From JADGRF01 sp036382515 (GTDB lineage Bacteria > Myxococcota_A > Polyangia > Polyangiales > JAFGIB01): a stretch of 64,000 nucleotides of DNA. Under the pieces are notes generated by a model. It was not told where the DNA came from and did no database searches. It saw only the letters and a program-made list of their open reading frames with translations. Each line of letters opens with the position of its first letter. Position 1 is the stretch's first letter. Below are positions 34,224 to 43,234 of this stretch, in pieces. A program made the position numbers and the translations under genes. The stretch spans positions 1 through 64,000 of the forward strand of contig DASVHQ010000119.1 of NCBI GenBank assembly GCA_036382515.1, read 5' to 3'.

Positions 34224-34253
34224 TTGACAGAGGCGCTCGCTGCGGCCTAGCGT
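34224..34253 (+). promoter_or_regulatory. Candidate promoter upstream of the nuo operon
   Basis: A perfect TTGACA (34224-34229) is followed after 18 bp by TAGCGT (34248-34253). The distance to nuoE is about 275 bp, so this would give a long leader. The -10 match is poor. Confidence 0.3.
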
Positions 34254-34418
34254 TCCGCCCGCTGACAGTGGCCCGACGCGCTGCACGTGGCTACGTAACG
34301 CGCACGCATCACGGCCGCACGACCGCACCGCCCGGGTGACACCGCGCGGACTCGCCCCAGCGGTGTCGCGGTGTCGCGGTCTCACTGGCAGGTCTCGTGA
34401 GCTGGTTCGTCGAGCTGG

Positions 34419-34450
34419 TTCTCAAGTTCTCAAGTTCTCAAGTTCTCAAG
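34419..34450. repeat. Four perfect tandem copies of TTCTCAAG
   Basis: The octamer TTCTCAAG is repeated four times without error, about 77 bp before nuoE. A related fragment, GAGCTGGTTC, flanks it on the left. Such perfect short arrays tend to change copy number. Confidence 0.85.
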
Positions 34451-34527
34451 GCACATCGCGGAGCAGCCTGCTGCACTCCGGATGCACGGATGGTTTCTAG
34501 GTTAGTTGGAGCACGAGCAGACCGGTC

Positions 34528-35040
34528 ATGACGTTCACGCTCTCCGCGGAATCCGAGAAGATCGTCGATGAGCTGCTGACGCGCTATCCCACCAAGCGCG
34601 CGTCCTGCTTGCCATTGTTGCACCTGTGTCAACGCCAGGAGGGCTGGGTCAGCCCCGGGGTCGTCGAGTACGTCGCCAAGCGACTCGACATGCCCACCAG
34701 CGAAGTCACCGGCGTCGTCACCTTCTATACGATGTACCACCAGCAAGCCGTCGCCCCGAACGTGGTTTGGGTGTGTCGCACGCTCTCGTGCGATCTGCGC
34801 GGCGGGCGCGAGATCCAGAAGCATCTCGAAAAGCGCTTCGGCTGCGGCGCGGGCGGCACCAGCAAGGACGGCAAGTTCACGCTGAAGACCGCCGAGTGTC
34901 TGGCGGCCTGCGGTCAGGCGCCGATGGTGCAGATCAACGACGACTACCACGAGAATCTCACGCTCGAATCGCTGGATCGCCTGATCGACGAGATCGCGGC
35001 CACGACCGTGGTGACACCCGCAGCAGGGGGCAAGAGCTAG
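34528..35040 (+). CDS. nuoE: NADH-quinone oxidoreductase subunit E
   Basis: The 170-residue subunit carries the 2Fe-2S cluster N1a of complex I in a thioredoxin-like fold. It shows LPLLHLCQRQEGWVS, VTFYTMYHQ, and the four cluster Cys as CRTLSC (about 82-87) and ECLAACGQAP (about 121-130). Length is normal. Only 3 bp separate it from nuoF. Confidence 0.96.
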   Translation: MTFTLSAESEKIVDELLTRYPTKRASCLPLLHLCQRQEGWVSPGVVEYVAKRLDMPTSEVTGVVTFYTMYHQQAVAPNVVWVCRTLSCDLRGGREIQKHLEKRFGCGAGGTSKDGKFTLKTAECLAACGQAPMVQINDDYHENLTLESLDRLIDEIAATTVVTPAAGGKS

Positions 35041-35043
35041 CCC

Positions 35044-36414
35044 ATGGCCGACTTTCCCAAAGTGATCAGCGCTCGCTACGGCTTGCCCGGCAGCCACACG
35101 CTCAAGGTGGCCGAGCAACACGGCGCCTATTCGTCCGCGCGCCAGGCCTTCACCACCATGAAGCCCGAGCAGATCGCGGCCGAAGTCAAAGACGCCAACA
35201 TCCGCGGTCGCGGTGGCGCAGGCTTTCCCGCCGGCGTGAAGTGGGGCTTCCTGCCCAAGGATTCCAAGCTCACGCCCTACCTCGTGATCAACGCCGACGA
35301 GGGCGAGCCCGGCACGTTCAAGGATCGCACGATCATGGAGCTCGACCCGCACCGGCTGGTCGAGGGTTGCCTGATCGCGATGCGCGCGGTCGGCGCACAC
35401 GTTTGTTACATCTACGTGCGCTGCGAGCTGGTGAAGTCGATCCAGCGGCTCGAGGCCGCCATCGAGGAAGCCAGCGAGCGCGGCTACGTCGGCAAGCAGC
35501 CGTTCGGCGTGGATCATCCCACGGAGATCTACGTGCACATGGGCGCGGGCGCGTACATCTGCGGCGAAGAGACGGCGCTGCTCAACTCGCTCGAAGGCAT
35601 GCGCGGCGAGCCGCGGCTCAAGCCGCCGTTCCCTGCCGTGAAGGGCGCGTTCGGTGCACCGACGATCGTGAACAACGTCGAGACCGTCGCCTCCGTGCCC
35701 GACATCATTCGCATGGGCGGCAAGGCCTGGTCCGACCAGAGTCGGCTGCCGCGCGACGGCGGGACGCGCCTGTACGGCGTGAGCGGTCACGTGAAGAAGC
35801 CCGGCGTGTACGAAGCCCCCGTGGGTCTCACGCTGCGCGAGCTCATCTACGATTTCGGCGGCGGCATGTTGCACGCCGACCGTCCGATCAAAGCGATCAT
35901 TCCCGGCGGTTCGTCCACGCCCGTGCTGCGGCCAGGCGATCTGGTGAACGCGCCCGACGCCGCGCATCCACTGCATCCATGGCACGGCAAGACGCACCTC
36001 GACGTGCCGATGGGTGTGGATACGTTCCGCGCGCTCGGCACCATGCTGGGCACTTGCTGCGCGATCGTCATGGACGACTCGGTCAACATGGTCGAGGTCG
36101 CGCGCAACCTGATGCACTTCTATTCGCACGAGTCGTGCGGGCAGTGCACGCCGTGCCGCGAAGGCACCGGCTGGTTGCACGACGTGCTCAAGAATCTGTG
36201 CGACGGCAAGGGCAAGGTGCAGGACGTGGATCTGCTGGTCGAGATCGCGAACAACATGATGGGCAACACCATCTGCGCGTTCGCCGACGGCACAGCCATG
36301 CCGATGCTCGGCCTCTTGCAGAAGTTCCGCGAGGAGTTCGTGGCCGTGGCCAAGGCGGGCGTTGCACCGCACAGCCTCGGCGCCACGGCACGCGCGCTCG
36401 GAGGTGTATCGTGA
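35044..36414 (+). CDS. nuoF: NADH-quinone oxidoreductase subunit F
   Basis: The 456-residue subunit binds FMN and NADH. It has RGRGGAGFPAGVKWGF (the Gly-rich FMN/NADH loop, about 58-73), NADEGEPGTFKDR (about 82-94), and the 4Fe-4S motif SCGQCTPCREGTGW (about 363-376) with a fourth Cys in NTICAFADG. It passes electrons from NADH to NuoE and the peripheral arm. Its stop overlaps nuoJ by 4 bp. nuoG does not follow, which is unusual. Confidence 0.97.
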   Translation: MADFPKVISARYGLPGSHTLKVAEQHGAYSSARQAFTTMKPEQIAAEVKDANIRGRGGAGFPAGVKWGFLPKDSKLTPYLVINADEGEPGTFKDRTIMELDPHRLVEGCLIAMRAVGAHVCYIYVRCELVKSIQRLEAAIEEASERGYVGKQPFGVDHPTEIYVHMGAGAYICGEETALLNSLEGMRGEPRLKPPFPAVKGAFGAPTIVNNVETVASVPDIIRMGGKAWSDQSRLPRDGGTRLYGVSGHVKKPGVYEAPVGLTLRELIYDFGGGMLHADRPIKAIIPGGSSTPVLRPGDLVNAPDAAHPLHPWHGKTHLDVPMGVDTFRALGTMLGTCCAIVMDDSVNMVEVARNLMHFYSHESCGQCTPCREGTGWLHDVLKNLCDGKGKVQDVDLLVEIANNMMGNTICAFADGTAMPMLGLLQKFREEFVAVAKAGVAPHSLGATARALGGVS

Positions 36415-37058
36415 GCGGCGGCGGCGAAGCACTGTTTGCGTTCTGCGCGCTGGTCGCGCTGCTCTCTGCGCTGGGCACCGTGGCCCTGCACAGCCCGATC
36501 CGCGCGGCGATGTCGCTGCTCGTGCACATCATCTCGCTCTCCGGCCTCTTCCTCCTGTTGCACGCGCAGCTGCTGGCAGCGCTGCAGCTCCTGGTCTACG
36601 CGGGCGCGATCGTCGTGCTCTTCGTGTTCGTCATCATGATGATCGGGCCATCGGTGCCCGAGCCACCCACGATGCGCGGCATGGCCACCAAAACGGTGTC
36701 CGTCGCGATCATGGTCGTGCTCACCGCCATCCTCGCCTTCTCGCTCATGCCCGTGCACATGCCCTTGATCGATCTCGGCCCGTGTCTGGCCGGCGAAGGC
36801 GCCGAGTGCGATCAGTTCGGCGGCGTGGGCGCCATGGCGCAGAGCTTGTTCATGGACGAGCTGGTGCCCTTCGAGTTGATCTCGGTGTTGCTCACCGTCG
36901 CGATCGTGGGCGCCATCGCGGTTGCACGCGGTCGGTCGACACAAGAGCAGGCGTTGGCGCAAGCCAAGCGCGAGGCCCAGGCCTCGGCGCTGGCCGAGCA
37001 GACCGCACGCGAGCAGGCCATGGCGGCCGAGGTCGCGGCCCACGGCGGACACGGCTAG
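36411..37058 (+). CDS. nuoJ: NADH-quinone oxidoreductase subunit J
   Basis: The start is GTG 36411, overlapping the nuoF stop (GTGA), with GGAGGTG upstream, giving 215 residues. Five hydrophobic segments are seen. Segment 1 reads FCALVALLSALGTV, and LLHAQLLAALQLLVYAGAIVV is the conserved TM3 region with the Tyr and its pi-bulge site. The C-terminal 45 residues form a charged Ala/Gln/Glu helix longer than in E. coli NuoJ. It is part of the proton-pumping membrane arm. Confidence 0.93.
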   Translation: MSGGGEALFAFCALVALLSALGTVALHSPIRAAMSLLVHIISLSGLFLLLHAQLLAALQLLVYAGAIVVLFVFVIMMIGPSVPEPPTMRGMATKTVSVAIMVVLTAILAFSLMPVHMPLIDLGPCLAGEGAECDQFGGVGAMAQSLFMDELVPFELISVLLTVAIVGAIAVARGRSTQEQALAQAKREAQASALAEQTAREQAMAAEVAAHGGHG

Positions 37059-37068
37059 GGGAGACGTC

Positions 37069-37377
37069 ATGCAGATCGAGCTCGGTCATTATCTGGCGCT
37101 CTCGGCCATCGTGTTCGGCATCGGCGCGATCGGCTTTCTGGTGCGCCGCAACGTGCTGGTGCAGCTGATGTGCATCGAGTTGATGCTCAACTCGGTGAAC
37201 CTGATGCTCGTCGCGTTCAACCGCTACATGCCCGACAACCACGCCGGGCAGCTCTTCGCCTTCTTCGTCATCGCCATCGCTGCGGCCGAGGCCGCGGTGG
37301 GCTTGGCGATCGTCATCAGCATGTTTCGTCTGCGCAAGACCGTGCATTCGGACCGCGCAGACACTTTGAGGCATTAA
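37069..37377 (+). CDS. nuoK: NADH-quinone oxidoreductase subunit K
   Basis: The 102-residue subunit has three hydrophobic helices with the conserved Glu residues, as in LMCIELMLNSVNL (Glu36) and AIAAAEAAVGLAIV (Glu72), which line the proton path. Length matches the family. The gap of 45 bp to nuoL is the longest inside the operon. Confidence 0.96.
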   Translation: MQIELGHYLALSAIVFGIGAIGFLVRRNVLVQLMCIELMLNSVNLMLVAFNRYMPDNHAGQLFAFFVIAIAAAEAAVGLAIVISMFRLRKTVHSDRADTLRH

Positions 37378-37422
37378 TGACATACCCACGAAACAGCCTT
37401 CGGCTTTTCGCGTAGGATCCCC

Positions 37423-40080
37423 ATGCACGACCCCAAGCTGTTGCTCGGCATCGTCCTGTTTCCGCTGGTTGGCGCGATCGTCAACGGCTTCTTCGGGCGT
37501 GGCGCTGGCCGTCAAACGGTGCACGCCGTGGCTGTCGCCTCGGTCGCCATGTCGTTCGCGTGCGCGGTCACGATGTTCCTGGAGCTGGTGCACCTGCGTC
37601 ACGCCGACGAGCACGCCTCGCTGTCGTACACAGCCTATGAGTGGTTCTCGATCAGCGTGCGCGGCCACAACGTGGGCGTGCCCGTGCGCTTCGTGATGGA
37701 TGCGCTCAGCGGCGTGATGAGCCTGGTCGTCACCGGCATCGGTCTGCTCATCCACATCTACAGCACCGGTTACATGAGCGAGGAGAAGTCGTACGCGCGC
37801 TTCTTCGCGTACCTGAACCTCTTCACCGCATCAATGCTCATCCTGGTCCTCGGCTCGAGCCTGCCGCTCATGTTCGTCGGCTGGGAGGGCGTGGGCGTCT
37901 GCTCGTACCTCTTGATCGGCTTCTGGTTCGAGACCGCGGCGTACGCGGCCGCCGGTCGCAAGGCCTTCGTCGCCAACCGCATCGGTGACTTCGGCGTGCT
38001 GATGGGCATGTTCCTGCTCGTGAGCGCGGCCGGCACCTTCGAGTTCGCCGGCATCAATCATTTCGCGCGCGACCACGCCGCGGCGCTCACCTCGGCGGTG
38101 AGCCTGGTCGGTCCCACCGGTGTGCCTTACTTCACGCTCTCGAGCATCAGCCTCGCCACGCTGGCCACGCTCTTCTTGTTCCTCGGCTGCACCGGCAAGA
38201 GCGCGCAGCTGCCGCTGTTCGTGTGGCTGCCCGACGCCATGGCTGGCCCCACGCCGGTCTCCGCGCTCATCCACGCGGCGACCATGGTGACCTCGGGCAT
38301 CTACCTGGTCTGCCGCCTGTCGCCGGTGTTCGTGCTCGCGCCTCACACCATGGCCGTGATCGCCGTCACCGGCACGCTCACCGCGTTGCTCGGCGCCACC
38401 GTGGGCCTCGTGCAGAACGACATCAAGAAGATCCTGGCCTACTCCACCGTGAGTCAGCTGGGCTTCATGTTCGCCGCCGTTGGCTGCGGTGCGTTTGCCG
38501 CGGGTTTCATGCACGTCTACACGCACGCCTTCTTCAAGGCCTGCTTGTTCCTTGGTGCCGGCTCGGTGATGCACGCCGTAGGTGCGCACGGCGATGCCGA
38601 CATCCGCACGCTCGGCGGCCTGCGCAAGTACATGCCGCGGACGCGCATCACCTTCCTCGTCAGCTGCATGGCGATCGCGGGCGTGCCGCTCTTCTCGGGC
38701 TTCTTCTCGAAGGACGAGATCCTGGTCGGTGCGCTGGCCTCGAGTGAGTACTTCACCTTCGCGCCCTGGCTCGGGCCCACGATCTTCGGTGCGCTCTTCG
38801 TCGGCGCCACGATGACGGCGTTCTACATGTTCCGCCTGTACTTCCTCACGTTCAGTGGCGAGTACCGCGGCGGGCCGCACCACGATGATCACGGCGCACA
38901 CGGTGCACACGGTGCACACGGTGCACACGACGAGCACGCGCATCACGACCCGCACGAGTCGCCGGCCGCGATGGTCGTGCCGCTGATCGTGCTCGCGATC
39001 GGTGCCTTCGGCGCCGGCTACGTCTGGGTGGGCCTGGCGCACTTCGAGCCGTGGGTGACGTGGCTCGAGCCCGCGCTCGGCTCGATCCACGTCGAGCCCG
39101 CGCACAACGTCGCATACATCGCGACTGGCTTCGGAACCACGGCCTGCGCGCTCGGCATCTTCACGGCCTACAGCTGGTACTACAAGGGCAGCGAGCTCCC
39201 CGCGAAGCTGGCGCTGCAGTTCCCGCGCCTGCACGCGCTGCTCATGGACAAGTGGCGCGTCGACGGTCTGTACGACCACACGATCCTCGCGTTCTCGCGC
39301 TTTCTCGGCACGCTCTCGTCGAACTTCGACAAGTTCATCGTCGACGGCATCCTCACCAACCTCACCTCCGGCTTCGTGGTGCTGTGCAGCGGCCTCTTCA
39401 CGCGCTTGCAGACCGGCCTCGTGCACACGTACGGTGCGGTCATGGCCGCCGGCACCTTGGCCGTCGTGTTCTTCTTCATCATGCCGCACCCGCATCCCAG
39501 CGTGGTCGGTGAGCCTGCTGGCCTCAGCGTCAACTTCGAGGCCGACAAGGGTCTGGCCTACGAGTACCGCTGGGATTTCGACGGCGACGGCAAGTACGAC
39601 ACCGAGTGGCAGCCCACGGCGGCGGCCTCGCACACCTACCGCGACGACGAGCTTCGCGGCGGCTTCGTGGCCTTGCTCGAAGGCGCCGACTACGGCACCA
39701 GCACCCGCAGCCATCACCTGATGGCCGGCGAGAAGCTCGAGCTCTCGCTCTCCGACCTCGGCGAGTGGCAGGCCGACGCCAAGAACAAGCAGCCGCCCAC
39801 GGTCGTGGCCGACAAAGATGGCCTCGTAGTGCATCCCAACGGCGCAGTCGTGCGCAAGGGTCAAGCGCTGCAGGCCAGCAATGCGGCCGTCCACGTCGGT
39901 CGCGGCGAGCACGTGAGCATCGGTGGGGCCCGCCTGTCGGTGGCCGGTTCAGTGCGGCCACGCCTGGCCGTGCGCAACGCCTTCGGGATGGAACGCGCGC
40001 GCTCCATGCGCCTGTCGCTACCCCTGATCGAAGATCGCTTGCACGCCGAAGTGATCATGCCCCAAGGAGCGGCGCGATGA
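37423..40080 (+). CDS. nuoL: NADH-quinone oxidoreductase subunit L with C-terminal PKD-like extension
   Basis: Residues 1 to about 690 form the normal antiporter-like subunit. FVGWEGVGVCSYLLIGFW (with the conserved Glu), GKSAQLPLFVWLPDAMAGPTPVSALIHAATMV and STVSQLGFMFAAVG are all visible, as is a His-rich loop (about 484-513) encoded by an imperfect 9-bp repeat near 38890-38930. After a last membrane helix ending FFFIMPHPHPS come about 190 extra residues. They start with a PKD-like fold, YEYRWDFDGDGKYDTEW, with later HTY, and continue into a beta-rich region with no known name. Normal NuoL is about 610-660 residues. No stop or frameshift separates the parts, and nuoM starts in the stop codon. 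Confidence 0.93.
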   Translation: MHDPKLLLGIVLFPLVGAIVNGFFGRGAGRQTVHAVAVASVAMSFACAVTMFLELVHLRHADEHASLSYTAYEWFSISVRGHNVGVPVRFVMDALSGVMSLVVTGIGLLIHIYSTGYMSEEKSYARFFAYLNLFTASMLILVLGSSLPLMFVGWEGVGVCSYLLIGFWFETAAYAAAGRKAFVANRIGDFGVLMGMFLLVSAAGTFEFAGINHFARDHAAALTSAVSLVGPTGVPYFTLSSISLATLATLFLFLGCTGKSAQLPLFVWLPDAMAGPTPVSALIHAATMVTSGIYLVCRLSPVFVLAPHTMAVIAVTGTLTALLGATVGLVQNDIKKILAYSTVSQLGFMFAAVGCGAFAAGFMHVYTHAFFKACLFLGAGSVMHAVGAHGDADIRTLGGLRKYMPRTRITFLVSCMAIAGVPLFSGFFSKDEILVGALASSEYFTFAPWLGPTIFGALFVGATMTAFYMFRLYFLTFSGEYRGGPHHDDHGAHGAHGAHGAHDEHAHHDPHESPAAMVVPLIVLAIGAFGAGYVWVGLAHFEPWVTWLEPALGSIHVEPAHNVAYIATGFGTTACALGIFTAYSWYYKGSELPAKLALQFPRLHALLMDKWRVDGLYDHTILAFSRFLGTLSSNFDKFIVDGILTNLTSGFVVLCSGLFTRLQTGLVHTYGAVMAAGTLAVVFFFIMPHPHPSVVGEPAGLSVNFEADKGLAYEYRWDFDGDGKYDTEWQPTAAASHTYRDDELRGGFVALLEGADYGTSTRSHHLMAGEKLELSLSDLGEWQADAKNKQPPTVVADKDGLVVHPNGAVVRKGQALQASNAAVHVGRGEHVSIGGARLSVAGSVRPRLAVRNAFGMERARSMRLSLPLIEDRLHAEVIMPQGAAR

Positions 40081-41723
40081 GCCAGCACCTGATATCGCTC
40101 TTGCTCGCCTTGCCGCTGCTCGCGGCGCTCGTGGTGCTCTTCGCGCCACGCCAGATGGTCGGCTTCATCCGTGGCTTCACGGTGCTGGCGATGCTCATCG
40201 AGTTCGTCGCCTCGCTCGGCCTGCTCGACGGCAACTACGCCAGCGCCGCGTTCCAGTTTCCCGAGCGTCACGCGCTCGTGCCCACGTACGGCATCACCTA
40301 CTCGGTGGGTGTCGACGGCATCTCGCTGTGGCTGGTGCTGCTGACCACGTTCATCACGCCGCTGGCCACCTACGCCTCGTGGACACACATCGGCATGAAG
40401 GTGAAGGAGTACGCGATCTGCTTGCTCCTGCTCGAAGGTGCCATGCTCGGCGCGTTCTTCGCGCTCGACCTCTTCATCTTCTACGTGTTCTGGGAACTCA
40501 TGCTCGTGCCCATGGTGCTGATCATCGGCATCTGGGGCGGCGTGCAGCGCATCTACGCGGCGGTGAAGTTCTTTCTCTTCACCATGGTCGGCAGCGTGCT
40601 GATGCTGGTGGCCATCTTGTACCTGGTTGCGCAGTACAAGGCGCAGACCGGCCACTACAGCTTCGAGATCTCGGAGCTGAAGCTCCTGCTCTTGCCGGTC
40701 AAGACGCAGCTGTGGTTGTTCTCGGCGTTCGCCTTGGCGTTCGCGATCAAAGTGCCGATGTTCCCGTTCCACACCTGGTTGCCCGACGCGCACGTGCAGG
40801 CGCCCACGGGTGGCTCGGTGATCCTGGCGGCCGTGCTGCTGAAGCTCGGCACCTACGGCTTCCTGCGCTTCGCCATGCCGCTGTTCCCCTCGGGCAGCCA
40901 CCGCATGGGCCCGTACATCGCGGGCCTCGCGGTCACGGGCATCATCTACGGCGCCTACTGCGCCTGGGTGCAGCAAGACGTGAAGAAGCTGGTCGCGTAC
41001 TCCTCGGTCAGCCACCTCGGGTTCGTGATGCTCGGCATCTACAGCATCACCTCGCAAGGTCTGTCTGGCTCCATCCTGCAGATGGTCAACCACGGCATCT
41101 CCACCGGCGCGCTCTTCTTGCTCGTCGGTGTGATCTACGAGCGCCGCCACACGCGCAACCTCGATGAGTTCGGCGGCCTCGCGAAGGTGATGCCCGCATA
41201 CGCGGCGGTGTTCGTGATCGTCACCATGAGCTCGGTCGGTCTGCCCACCACCAACGGCTTCATCGGCGAGTTCATGATCCTCGCGGGCGCGTTCATGTCC
41301 GAGCACCTCGGCGCCAACGGCCCGGTGTGCGCGTTCTTCGCGGCGACCGGTGTGATCCTGGCCGCGGTCTACATGCTGCACGCCGTGCTCAAGATGTTCT
41401 GGGGCCCACTCACCAACCCCGAGAACGAAGGCTTGGCCGATCTCACGCGTCGCGAGGGCATCGCGCTTGCGCCGCTTCTGCTCCTCATCTTCTACATCGG
41501 CTTGTTCCCGAACCAGCTGCTGACGTCGATGAGGGCGTCGGTCGACACCTTCGCCAGCGAGTACACCGCCAAGCTCGCGGCGGGCGATCAGCATCCGACC
41601 ACGCGCGACATGCTGCAGCCCGCGCAGGTGCCCGAGGACGAGCTGCCCGCAGCTCCGAAGACCGCACACCTGGACTTCGCACCGCGCCAATTGAACGCAA
41701 GAGTCGTAGGAGGCCAGCCATGA
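40077..41723 (+). CDS. nuoM: NADH-quinone oxidoreductase subunit M
   Basis: The 548-residue antiporter-like subunit has about 14 hydrophobic helices. Motifs include FVVSVDG-like YSVGVDGISLWLVLL, FWELMLVPMVLIIGIWGG (conserved Glu), AFAIKVPMFPFHTWLPDAHV (conserved Lys) and SSVSHLGFVMLGI. The C-terminal 50 residues are soluble and longer than usual. ATG 40077 overlaps the nuoL stop by 4 bp. Confidence 0.96.
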   Translation: MSQHLISLLLALPLLAALVVLFAPRQMVGFIRGFTVLAMLIEFVASLGLLDGNYASAAFQFPERHALVPTYGITYSVGVDGISLWLVLLTTFITPLATYASWTHIGMKVKEYAICLLLLEGAMLGAFFALDLFIFYVFWELMLVPMVLIIGIWGGVQRIYAAVKFFLFTMVGSVLMLVAILYLVAQYKAQTGHYSFEISELKLLLLPVKTQLWLFSAFALAFAIKVPMFPFHTWLPDAHVQAPTGGSVILAAVLLKLGTYGFLRFAMPLFPSGSHRMGPYIAGLAVTGIIYGAYCAWVQQDVKKLVAYSSVSHLGFVMLGIYSITSQGLSGSILQMVNHGISTGALFLLVGVIYERRHTRNLDEFGGLAKVMPAYAAVFVIVTMSSVGLPTTNGFIGEFMILAGAFMSEHLGANGPVCAFFAATGVILAAVYMLHAVLKMFWGPLTNPENEGLADLTRREGIALAPLLLLIFYIGLFPNQLLTSMRASVDTFASEYTAKLAAGDQHPTTRDMLQPAQVPEDELPAAPKTAHLDFAPRQLNARVVGGQP

Positions 41724-43234
41724 CCGGCTCGCTGGCAACTGCCATGGCATCGTGGATTCCGCTGATGCCGCTGCTCGTGGTCGCCGTCGGCGGCTTCGCG
41801 CTGATGATCGTGGACGCCGTTTCCACCGAGAAGGCCGAGCTCGCAACGCTCAGCTCGGTCGTGCTCTTCTCCGCGGGTGCCATTGCCGCGGTGCTTGCAA
41901 GCGGGAAGGGTCTGGCGCCGGCGCCGGCCGGTGTGGCGGGCTACCTCGCCGTCGGTCAGATGTCGCAGTTCTGGAACGCCACCATCTGCTGTGGCGCGGG
42001 CATGTCGGCGTTGCTCGCTGGCGGCTACCTGCACGAGCACGCGCTCGAGCGTGGCGAGTTCTACGCGCTGATCGTGCTCAGCGCGTTCGGCGCGATGGTG
42101 CTGGCCGCGGCCACGGATCTCTTGTCGATCTTCATCGGCCTCGAGACCATGTCGCTCGGCGTCTACAGCATGGTCGCCTACCGCCGGGGTAGCCCGCGCG
42201 CCGCTGAGGGCGGCCTCAAGTACTTTCTGCTCGGTTCGTTCGCGGCTGCCATCTTCTTGTTCGGTGCCGCGTTGATCTACGGCGCCACGGGGCACACCGA
42301 TCTCGCAGGCATCGGCCAGAGCATCCACGACGGTCACGCCAACGTGCGCCTGGTGGTGCTCGGCATGCTCATGCTGCTGGTCGGTCTCACGTTCAAGGTC
42401 AGCGCGGTGCCGTTCCACATGTGGACGCCTGACGCCTACGAGGGTGCGGTCACGCCCGCCACCACGTTCATGTCGGTGGTCGTGAAGACCGCCGCGTTCG
42501 CCGTGCTGATGCGCGTGGTGCTCACCTGCTTTTCCGACGAGCTGTCCGCGAACTTGGGCACCGGCTGGCCTGGCGTGCTCGCGCCGATGGCGGCGGTGAC
42601 CATGGTCTACGGCAACTTCGCTGCGTCGCAGCAAGCCAACGTCAAGCGCATGCTGGCGTACTCGTCGATCGCCCACGCCGGCTACATCCTGGTCGGCGTC
42701 GTCACGCTCTACTCGGCCGACGCGCAAGTGCGGCAGACCGCCGTCAGCGGCGTGATGTTCTACCTGCTCGCCTACACGGTCTCGAACGTGCTCGCGTTCG
42801 GCTCGCTGATCGCGCTGGGCTCCTACGGCAAGGAAGCCGTGACCTACGAAGACCTGGCCGGTGCTGGTCGTCGGCATCCGCTCGCCGCGTTGCCGTTCGT
42901 GCTGGGCGTGCTCTCGCTGATGGGCTTCCCGCCGACCGCGGGATTCCTGGGCAAGTGGTACGTGTTCAGCGCAGCGCTCTCGTCCGGCGATTCGCTCTTG
43001 TGGCTGGTCATCGTCGGAGTGCTCTCGAGCGTCGTGGGCGCGTACTACTACCTGCGCGTGATCGTGTTCCTGTTCATGAAGTCGCCCGAGCCGGGTGCTG
43101 CCGTCGCCGTGCCGATGCGTTCCGGTTACGTGGCGCTGGCGCTCGTGCTCTCCGGCTACTTCGTGCTGAAGATGGGCGTCACGCCCGCGCACTACATCGA
43201 CCTGGCACTCTCCGCCGCGAGCAAGCTCGGCTAG
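41720..43234 (+). CDS. nuoN: NADH-quinone oxidoreductase subunit N
   Basis: The 504-residue antiporter-like subunit has about 14 hydrophobic helices. GLETMSLGVYSMVAYRRG holds the conserved Glu, and GLTFKVSAVPFHMWTPDAYEGA holds the conserved Lys. YSSIAHAGYILVG and GFPPTAGFLGKWY are further family signatures. AGGAGG lies upstream of ATG 41720, which overlaps the nuoM stop by 4 bp. Confidence 0.96.
   Translation: MTGSLATAMASWIPLMPLLVVAVGGFALMIVDAVSTEKAELATLSSVVLFSAGAIAAVLASGKGLAPAPAGVAGYLAVGQMSQFWNATICCGAGMSALLAGGYLHEHALERGEFYALIVLSAFGAMVLAAATDLLSIFIGLETMSLGVYSMVAYRRGSPRAAEGGLKYFLLGSFAAAIFLFGAALIYGATGHTDLAGIGQSIHDGHANVRLVVLGMLMLLVGLTFKVSAVPFHMWTPDAYEGAVTPATTFMSVVVKTAAFAVLMRVVLTCFSDELSANLGTGWPGVLAPMAAVTMVYGNFAASQQANVKRMLAYSSIAHAGYILVGVVTLYSADAQVRQTAVSGVMFYLLAYTVSNVLAFGSLIALGSYGKEAVTYEDLAGAGRRHPLAALPFVLGVLSLMGFPPTAGFLGKWYVFSAALSSGDSLLWLVIVGVLSSVVGAYYYLRVIVFLFMKSPEPGAAVAVPMRSGYVALALVLSGYFVLKMGVTPAHYIDLALSAASKLG

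Larger units (their letters stand above)
34014..34527. other. 514-bp region before the complex I operon
   Basis: No gene is apparent here. It holds the divergent start regions of the zinc-ribbon gene and the nuo operon, one candidate promoter (34224-34253) and a perfect four-copy octamer array (34419-34450), each listed separately. The sequence GTGTCGCG is repeated near 34365-34380. No RNA gene fold was recognised. Confidence 0.5.

Noticed and set aside
34626..36410. Extending nuoJ upstream in its open frame
   Set aside because: The extension lies out of frame over nuoE and nuoF and is Arg-rich; GTG 36411 with a strong ribosome binding site and a 4-bp overlap is the sensible start.
34438..36432. 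A 664-codon open frame on the minus strand opposite nuoE and nuoF
   Set aside because: It mirrors the third-position GC bias of nuoE/nuoF, has a His/Arg/Val-rich composition without domains, and the opposite strand has complete, recognisable genes.
38885..38935. Short 9-bp repeats in nuoL that might look like a CRISPR-like or tandem array
   Set aside because: They encode the His/Gly/Ala loop of NuoL in frame; there are no spacers, and no CRISPR array exists in the window.
37831..39912. A 693-codon open frame opposite nuoL
   Set aside because: Antisense shadow of a GC-rich gene; composition is charged and repetitive, with no ribosome binding site or family match.
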